From NCBI GenBank assembly GCA_021808445.1, contig JAKBBP010000008.1, forward strand, positions 28,024 to 92,023: a stretch of 64,000 bases of DNA. Direction: 5' to 3'. Shown in pieces: positions 59,518 through 64,000 of the stretch. The DNA comes from Pseudomonadota bacterium. Its GTDB lineage: Bacteria; Pseudomonadota; Gammaproteobacteria; Burkholderiales; Burkholderiaceae_C. The translations under genes and the position numbers were made by a program. The notes under the pieces were generated by a model. It made no database searches. It worked only from the letters and a program-made list of their open reading frames with translations, and had not been told where the DNA came from. How positions within the stretch are numbered: position 1 is the first letter of the stretch; each line of letters begins with the position of its first letter.

Positions 59518-60737
59518 CCCACCACCTTGCCGAGGTTGAAGATCGGCAGGTACATGGCGATCACCAGGCCACCGATCAGGATACCCAGCACGACGATGAT
59601 GATCGGCTCGAGCAGGCTCGACAGGGCCTTGACCAGCTCATCGACTTCGGCTTCGTAGATGTCGGCGACCTTGCCGAGCATCGCGTCCAGCGAGCCCGAC
59701 TCCTCGCCGATGGAGGCCATCTGCAGCACCAGCGGCGGGAACACCCGGCTGTTCTGCATCGACAGGGTCAGGCTGGTGCCGGTGGACACCTCCTGCTGGA
59801 TTTTCTCGGTGGCGCGCTGGTAGACGATGTTGCCCGAGGCTCCGGCCACCGAATCCAGCGCCTCCACCAGGGGCACACCGGCACCGAACATGGTCGACAG
59901 CGTGCGTGTCCAGCGCGCAAGCGCCCCCTTGACCACCAGCTGGCCGAACACCGGCATGCGCAGCAGCGCGCGATCGGCCAGTTCCTGCACGCGCTCCGAA
60001 CGTCTCCAGGCCTGGAAGCCGAAATAGCCCCCCAGCACCAGCACGGCCGCCATCACGTACCAGTAATGCACGAAGAAGTTCGACATCGCGATGACGATCA
60101 GCGTCGGCCCCGGGAGCTGGGCGCCGAACTGCGAGAACACGTCCTTGAAGGTCGGCACGACGAACAGCATGATGATGGTGACCACGATCATGGCCACGAT
60201 CATCACCGCGATCGGGTAGGTCAGGGCGGACTTGATCTTGCCCTTGATCGCCAGGGTCTTCTCCTGGTAGGTCGCCAGGCGGTCGAGGATCAGCTCCAGC
60301 ATGCCCGCCTCTTCGCCGGCCTCGACCAGGTTGCAGTAGAGATGATCGAAGTATTTCGGGTACTTGCGGAAGGCCGCCGACAGGCTCGTGCCGGTCTCGA
60401 CGTCGTTGCGGATGTCAGTGACCAGGCGGGCCATCGAGGGATTGGGATGGCTGCGCGCGACGATGTCGAAGGATTGCAGCAGCGGTACGCCCGCGCGCAG
60501 CATGGTGGCCATCTGGCGCGTGAAGGTGGTCAGGTCCTTGGACTTGATCGAGCGGCCGCCGCCGACCTTGCGCTTTTTGAGCTTGGTCACCAGGATGCCC
60601 TGGCGACGCAGCGAGGCGTTGACGATGTTCTCGCTGCCGGCACGCATCTCGCCGCGCTGCACACGGCCCTGACGATCCTTGCCCTCCCAGACGTAGAGGA
60701 ATTCCTTCGCGCTCCGAACGGCAGCAGTCGTGCTCAT
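59514..60737 (-). CDS. pilC: Type IV pilus platform protein PilC
   Basis: This 407-residue inner-membrane protein has two GspF-type repeats (about residues 70-190 and 270-390) with TFTRQMATMLRAGVPLLQ and RWTRTLSTMFGAGVPLVEAL, and three membrane helices. It connects the PilB motor to pilus assembly. It follows pilB by 33 nt. Confidence 0.96.
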   Translation of the reverse strand: MSTTAAVRSAKEFLYVWEGKDRQGRVQRGEMRAGSENIVNASLRRQGILVTKLKKRKVGGGRSIKSKDLTTFTRQMATMLRAGVPLLQSFDIVARSHPNPSMARLVTDIRNDVETGTSLSAAFRKYPKYFDHLYCNLVEAGEEAGMLELILDRLATYQEKTLAIKGKIKSALTYPIAVMIVAMIVVTIIMLFVVPTFKDVFSQFGAQLPGPTLIVIAMSNFFVHYWYVMAAVLVLGGYFGFQAWRRSERVQELADRALLRMPVFGQLVVKGALARWTRTLSTMFGAGVPLVEALDSVAGASGNIVYQRATEKIQQEVSTGTSLTLSMQNSRVFPPLVLQMASIGEESGSLDAMLGKVADIYEAEVDELVKALSSLLEPIIIVVLGILIGGLVIAMYLPIFNLGKVVG

Positions 60738-60770
60738 CGTGTCCCCCAGCGGCGCGTGGCCAGCGTCCCG

Positions 60771-62513
60771 TTATTCATTGGTCACCGCAAGCACCTCCTC
60801 CAGGGAGGTCAGGCCCAGGCGTACCTTCACCAGGCCGGATTCGCGCAGGGTTCGCACCCCTTCGGCCTTGGCCTGCGCGGCGATGTCCAGCGCGGTTCCG
60901 TGGTTCAGGATGATGCGCTGGATCTCCTCGCTGATCGGCATGGCCTGGTAGATGCCCACGCGTCCCTTGTAGCCCGAGCCACCGCAGGCGCTGCACTTGC
61001 CTGGCTTGTAGGGTTTCCAGCTGCCGTCCAGCTCGGATTCGGCGAAGCCCGCCTCGATCAGCGCGGCTGCCGGGATGTCGACGGGCGTGCGGCACTGCTG
61101 GCACAGCTTGCGCGCCAGGCGCTGCGCGGTGATCAGGATCACGCTGGAGGCGATGTTGAAGGCGGGCACGCCCATGTTCATCAGCCGGGTCAGCGTGGTG
61201 GGCGCATCGTTGGTGTGCAGCGTGGAGAACACCATGTGGCCGGTCTGCGCCGCCTTGATCGCGATGTCGGCGGTCTCCAGGTCGCGGATCTCGCCCACCA
61301 TGATGATGTCGGGATCCTGGCGCAGGAAAGCCCTCAGCGCGGTGGCGAAATTCAGACCGGCCTTCTCGTTCACGTTGACCTGGTTGATGCCCGGCAGGTT
61401 GATTTCCGCGGGGTCCTCGGCGGTGGAGATGTTCACGCCGGGCTGGTTCAGCAGGTTCAGGTAGGAATACAGCGACACGGTCTTGCCGCTGCCGGTGGGG
61501 CCGGTGACCAGCACCATGCCGTAGGGGCGGCGGATGGCGTGCATCACCCGCTCCTTTTCCTCCGGCTCGTAGCCCAGGCTCTCGATGCCCATCCTGGCCA
61601 TCGAGGAGTCCAGGATCCGGATCACGATCTTCTCGCCGTGCAGGGTCGGCAGGGTGCTGACCCGGAAATCGATGGCCCGCTCCGGACCGAAGCGCAGTTT
61701 CATGCGGCCGTCCTGGGGCACACGCCTCTCGGCGATGTCCAGGCGCGAGATCACCTTGATGCGCGACGCCAGTTTTTCCTTGATGGCCACCGGGGGTTGC
61801 GCGATCTCGCGCAACTCGCCGTCGACCCTGAACCGGATGCGATAGAAGCCCTCGAAGGGCTCGAAATGCAGATCGGAGGCGCGCATGTTCACCGCGTCCA
61901 CCAGCATCTTCTGCAGGAATCGCACGACCGGCGCGTCGTCGACGTCGGCCGCCATTTCCTTCTCGGCCGCCGAGTCGGTGCCATCGTCCAGGTCGGCCAG
62001 GTCGAAGTCGTCGCCGGCCAGCGCAGCGATCTGCGAGCTCGCGCTCTGGGTGCTCTGGTCGATCCAGCGCTGCAGCTTGTCATATTCGACCACCACCAGG
62101 TCGACGGCCGACTGCGACTGGAACTTGATCTTGTCCTCGGCCTCGTGGTCCGCCGGATCGGCGGTGGCCACCACCAGCTTGTTGCCGCGCTTGATCAGCG
62201 GCATGACCTTGTAGGCCTTGACGATCTTGGTGTCGATCAGCCCGGAGGGCACGCGCGCCGGGTCGAAGGCGTCGAGGTCGAGCAGGGGCAGCGCGAAGGT
62301 GCGGCTGATCCAGTGCGCGAGGTCCGAGGCGCCCATGCCGCCGCTGCCGATCAACTCGGCGATGAAGCTGCTGCGGTTGTCCACCGCGCGCTTCTGGATC
62401 TGCTCGGCACCCGCCCGCGCCAGATGCCCGGATTGCACCAGGGCGTTGGCCAGCCCGGACAATTGCAAGGGCGATCGGCTGCTGGGAGGCGAGGCTTGGA
62501 GTACGGTGGACAT
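60771..62513 (-). CDS. pilB: Type IV pilus assembly ATPase PilB
   Basis: This 580-residue motor powers pilus extension. It has the N-terminal MshEN domain, then RASDLHFEPFEG, Walker A GPTGSGKTVSLYS, Asp box, Walker B QDPDIIMVGEIRDLETADIAIKAAQTGH (split), and the C-terminal tetracysteine zinc motif CQQC and CSACGGSGYKGR. It is the first gene of pilB-pilC-pilD. The upstream gap 62514-62661 shows no clear promoter. Confidence 0.96.
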   Translation of the reverse strand: MSTVLQASPPSSRSPLQLSGLANALVQSGHLARAGAEQIQKRAVDNRSSFIAELIGSGGMGASDLAHWISRTFALPLLDLDAFDPARVPSGLIDTKIVKAYKVMPLIKRGNKLVVATADPADHEAEDKIKFQSQSAVDLVVVEYDKLQRWIDQSTQSASSQIAALAGDDFDLADLDDGTDSAAEKEMAADVDDAPVVRFLQKMLVDAVNMRASDLHFEPFEGFYRIRFRVDGELREIAQPPVAIKEKLASRIKVISRLDIAERRVPQDGRMKLRFGPERAIDFRVSTLPTLHGEKIVIRILDSSMARMGIESLGYEPEEKERVMHAIRRPYGMVLVTGPTGSGKTVSLYSYLNLLNQPGVNISTAEDPAEINLPGINQVNVNEKAGLNFATALRAFLRQDPDIIMVGEIRDLETADIAIKAAQTGHMVFSTLHTNDAPTTLTRLMNMGVPAFNIASSVILITAQRLARKLCQQCRTPVDIPAAALIEAGFAESELDGSWKPYKPGKCSACGGSGYKGRVGIYQAMPISEEIQRIILNHGTALDIAAQAKAEGVRTLRESGLVKVRLGLTSLEEVLAVTNE

Positions 62514-62661
62514 GGCGCGTCAGGGGCGACCCTCACATGATGCTGGCTGGCGGTCGGCTTGTAAATCCGGCCACTGCGCAAGCGGATCGAATCCTCAAAT
62601 TATGTCGCAGGATCGCAAGGATTCCCCATTTTGCCGCGAGATACCCCAGGAAATCCGGTGT

Positions 62662-63201
62662 TCAGGGCTGGCGCATTTCCAGATCGTCTTGCAAGGACTC
62701 CGCGCCGGCTCGCGCACAGGCCTCGTCAGTCGCACCCGAGGGCGCGCCGCTGACGCCGATGGCGCCGTACAGGGTTCCCGCCGCGTGGATGGGTACCGCT
62801 CCGGCGTCGAACAAGACCCCGGGCACGTGGACCAGGCCGCTGGCACCCCGGGCCTGCAGGGCGGAGGTGGGGCTGTCGAAGGAGGCCGCGGTGTAGGCCT
62901 TGCGCCGGCTCACGCGCAGTGTGAGTTCGGGAGCGAGCACGTCGCGCAGCATGACCTGCGGCAGACCGTCGCGGTCGACCACCGTGACACCGACCTGCAG
63001 GCCTTCGGAGCGGCACCGGGCCATGGCCGCCTGCGCCGCCTTCAGCGCGGCGTCCAGGCTCAGGCGCTGCACGGCAAGTGCCAGCGGCTGGGGTTGGGCG
63101 GCCTGCGCCGGCAGCCACAGGGCGGCCGCCAGCAGACAGGCGCAGCGCACGGCACGGCCGGCGGCGCGGGTCCCCGGCAGGGTGTTCAGCGTTCGCTCCA
63201 C
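62662..63201 (-). CDS. HbpS/GlcG-family periplasmic heme-binding-like protein
   Basis: From GTG 63201, with GGAGG seven bases upstream, the protein has 179 residues. A signal peptide (CACLLAAALWLPAQAAQ) is followed by a GlcG/HbpS domain (DUF336): LSLDAALKAAQAAMARC, VGVTVVDRDGLPQVMLRD, RRKAYTAASF, and GAIGVSGAPSGATDEACARAG. Such proteins bind heme or cobalamin or accompany oxidoreductases; the role here is unknown. The start overlaps the tautomerase end, suggesting coupling. Confidence 0.82.
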   Translation of the reverse strand: MERTLNTLPGTRAAGRAVRCACLLAAALWLPAQAAQPQPLALAVQRLSLDAALKAAQAAMARCRSEGLQVGVTVVDRDGLPQVMLRDVLAPELTLRVSRRKAYTAASFDSPTSALQARGASGLVHVPGVLFDAGAVPIHAAGTLYGAIGVSGAPSGATDEACARAGAESLQDDLEMRQP

Positions 63202-63371
63202 AGCCTGCCTCCGGTGGCCCAGTGCCCTCGGGAGACTTCGTTGAGAATGATGTCCACCGCTTCGGGGGAGCACTTGAGCGTGTCGACCACGGCCTGGGTG
63301 ATCGCCTCCACCAGCTGTTTTTTCAGCTCGGGGCTGCGCCCCTCGAACATGTCGACCCGGATGGAGGGCAT
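63186..63371 (-). CDS. 4-oxalocrotonate tautomerase family enzyme
   Basis: From ATG 63371 (AGGAG upstream) this is a 61-residue small tautomerase. After Met removal, Pro1 of PSIRVDMFEGRSPELKK is the catalytic base; Arg residues and the C-terminal DIILNEVSRGHWATGG fit the 4-OT family. The substrate is unknown. The rest of the in-frame sequence to 63752 is cytochrome DNA in another frame. Confidence 0.88.
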   Translation of the reverse strand: MPSIRVDMFEGRSPELKKQLVEAITQAVVDTLKCSPEAVDIILNEVSRGHWATGGRLWSER

Positions 63372-63431
63372 GGTCTGGCTCCTGAAGGCATGGAAGGTGG
63401 TCCAGGGAGCATTATCCATGCGGCGCGGGCG

Positions 63432-63457
63432 AAAAAAAACCGCCACGCAGGGCGGTT
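63432..63457 (-). terminator. Intrinsic terminator of the cytochrome c gene
   Basis: On the minus strand AACCGCC-CTGCGT-GGCGGTT forms a 7-bp stem that runs into eight Ts. It lies 28 nt past the cytochrome stop codon and upstream of the tautomerase, separating the two transcripts. Confidence 0.88.
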
Positions 63458-63484
63458 GGCGGCGCCAGGGGAGTCCCCCTGGCT

Positions 63485-63868
63485 TCAGGGACGAGGGTCG
63501 CGCGCCTTGTCCGGCTCGTACAGCGGGCTCTTCAGGCTGGAGACGTAGGCAGCGATGTCGTGCAATTGCTGCGCGTCGAAGCGCGCCACCATGCCGGCCA
63601 TGATCGGGTTGTCGCGCCCGTACAGCGGGGTCTGGTGCTTGGCCTGGTACTGCTGCATCGCATGGAACAGGTAGGACTCGGGCTGGCCTGCGATGATCGG
63701 ATAGGTCGGCGCGACGGGCTTGTCCAGGCCGGCGCCATGGCAGGCGATGCAACCGCCCTGGTTCACCAGGTCCTCGCCCTTCTTCAGATCGGCGGCGTGC
63801 GCGGTACCCAGCGCGGCCAGCGCCGCGGCCACGCCCAGCAGGGACATTCGAGCGAACATGTGGTTCAT
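63485..63868 (-). CDS. Periplasmic class I c-type cytochrome
   Basis: This 127-residue protein has a signal peptide (to about residue 25, TAHAAD) and one heme site CIACHG. The Met ligand is probably in NPIMAGMVARF, and the C-terminal LHDIAAYVSSL helix is typical of c553/c4-type cytochromes. It likely carries electrons in the periplasm. It lies 10 nt after another cytochrome gene, and together they resemble the two halves of a c4-like diheme protein. Confidence 0.92.
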   Translation of the reverse strand: MNHMFARMSLLGVAAALAALGTAHAADLKKGEDLVNQGGCIACHGAGLDKPVAPTYPIIAGQPESYLFHAMQQYQAKHQTPLYGRDNPIMAGMVARFDAQQLHDIAAYVSSLKSPLYEPDKARDPRP

Positions 63869-63878
63869 CGGGATTTCC

Positions 63879-64000
63879 TCAATGGGTGCCGCCAGCCTTG
63901 GGCTGGGAGTAGTAGGCCGCGATGTCGGCGATTTCCTGGTCGGTCAGCGAACTGGCGATGGCGCGCATGGTCTGGTTGCGACGCTGTCCGCTGCGGTATT
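63879..64000 (-). CDS. C-type cytochrome, C-terminal fragment
   Basis: Only the last 40 codons lie in the window; the gene enters from the right edge. The visible sequence (NQTMRAIASSLTDQEIADIAAYY, then SQPKAGGTH) is a cytochrome c C-terminal helix with the Met ligand region. It ends 10 nt before the next cytochrome start, so the two are one transcript. Confidence 0.82.
   Translation of the reverse strand, partial: YRSGQRRNQTMRAIASSLTDQEIADIAAYYSQPKAGGTH

Overview
The window is GC-rich, almost fully coding chromosomal DNA from a Gram-negative bacterium. The gene orders point to a betaproteobacterium, most likely Burkholderiales: TPR gene-lolB-ispE-tRNA(Gln)-prs-rplY, a complete mraZ-to-lpxC division and cell wall cluster, secA-argJ-AAA ATPase-mutT, and yacG-zapD-coaE-pilD-pilC-pilB. 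A fused MurE-MurF ligase and an FtrABCD-type iron system are also best known to me from that order. The genus cannot be fixed from the sequence.

Layout. 1-2553: a partial OmpA/Pal-like lipoprotein, then a coupled operon for the lower gentisate pathway (fumarylpyruvate hydrolase, maleylpyruvate isomerase) with a LysE-type exporter. 2767-6885: a Gly/Tyr/Met-rich Spy-like periplasmic protein convergent with an ftrBCDA ferrous-iron uptake operon that has a Fur-box-like palindrome upstream. 6916-9713: HAD dehalogenase, GST and TetR genes in one operon, divergent from a DsbA-family gene across a probable TetR operator. 9721-10692: a tRNA-Ile(CAU) gene whose 3' end is duplicated as a 72-bp direct repeat, with only a HigBA toxin-antitoxin pair between the copies. 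10781-20196: pseudopilin, hrcA, nadK, recN, rapZ, mutY, a dynamin-like GTPase and mutM.

20384-27987: an unrecognised membrane-anchored 612-residue protein, then TPR protein-lolB-ispE, tRNA-Gln, prs and rplY. 28083-32035: YciA-type thioesterase, ATM1-type ABC transporter, pyrC and the RNase P RNA. 32255-50740: the division/cell wall cluster mraZ-rsmH-ftsL-ftsI-murEF-mraY-murD-ftsW-murG-murC-ddlB-ftsQ-ftsA-ftsZ-lpxC. Most neighbours from rsmH to ftsQ overlap by 4 nt, and strong hairpins lie before ftsZ and before lpxC. 50760-56837: DciA-like protein, secA, argJ, a DUF815-type ATPase and mutT. 56875-62513 (minus strand): yacG, zapD, coaE and the type IV pilus genes pilD-pilC-pilB. 62662-64000 (minus strand): an HbpS/GlcG-like protein, a 4-oxalocrotonate tautomerase and two c-type cytochromes, the last cut by the window edge.

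The least explained parts are the HigBA islet inside a duplicated tRNA end, the 612-residue protein interrupting a conserved gene order, the Spy-like protein beside the iron operon, and the structured non-coding gaps before rplY, ftsZ and lpxC. I saw no CRISPR array, insertion sequence, transposase, integrase or rRNA gene.
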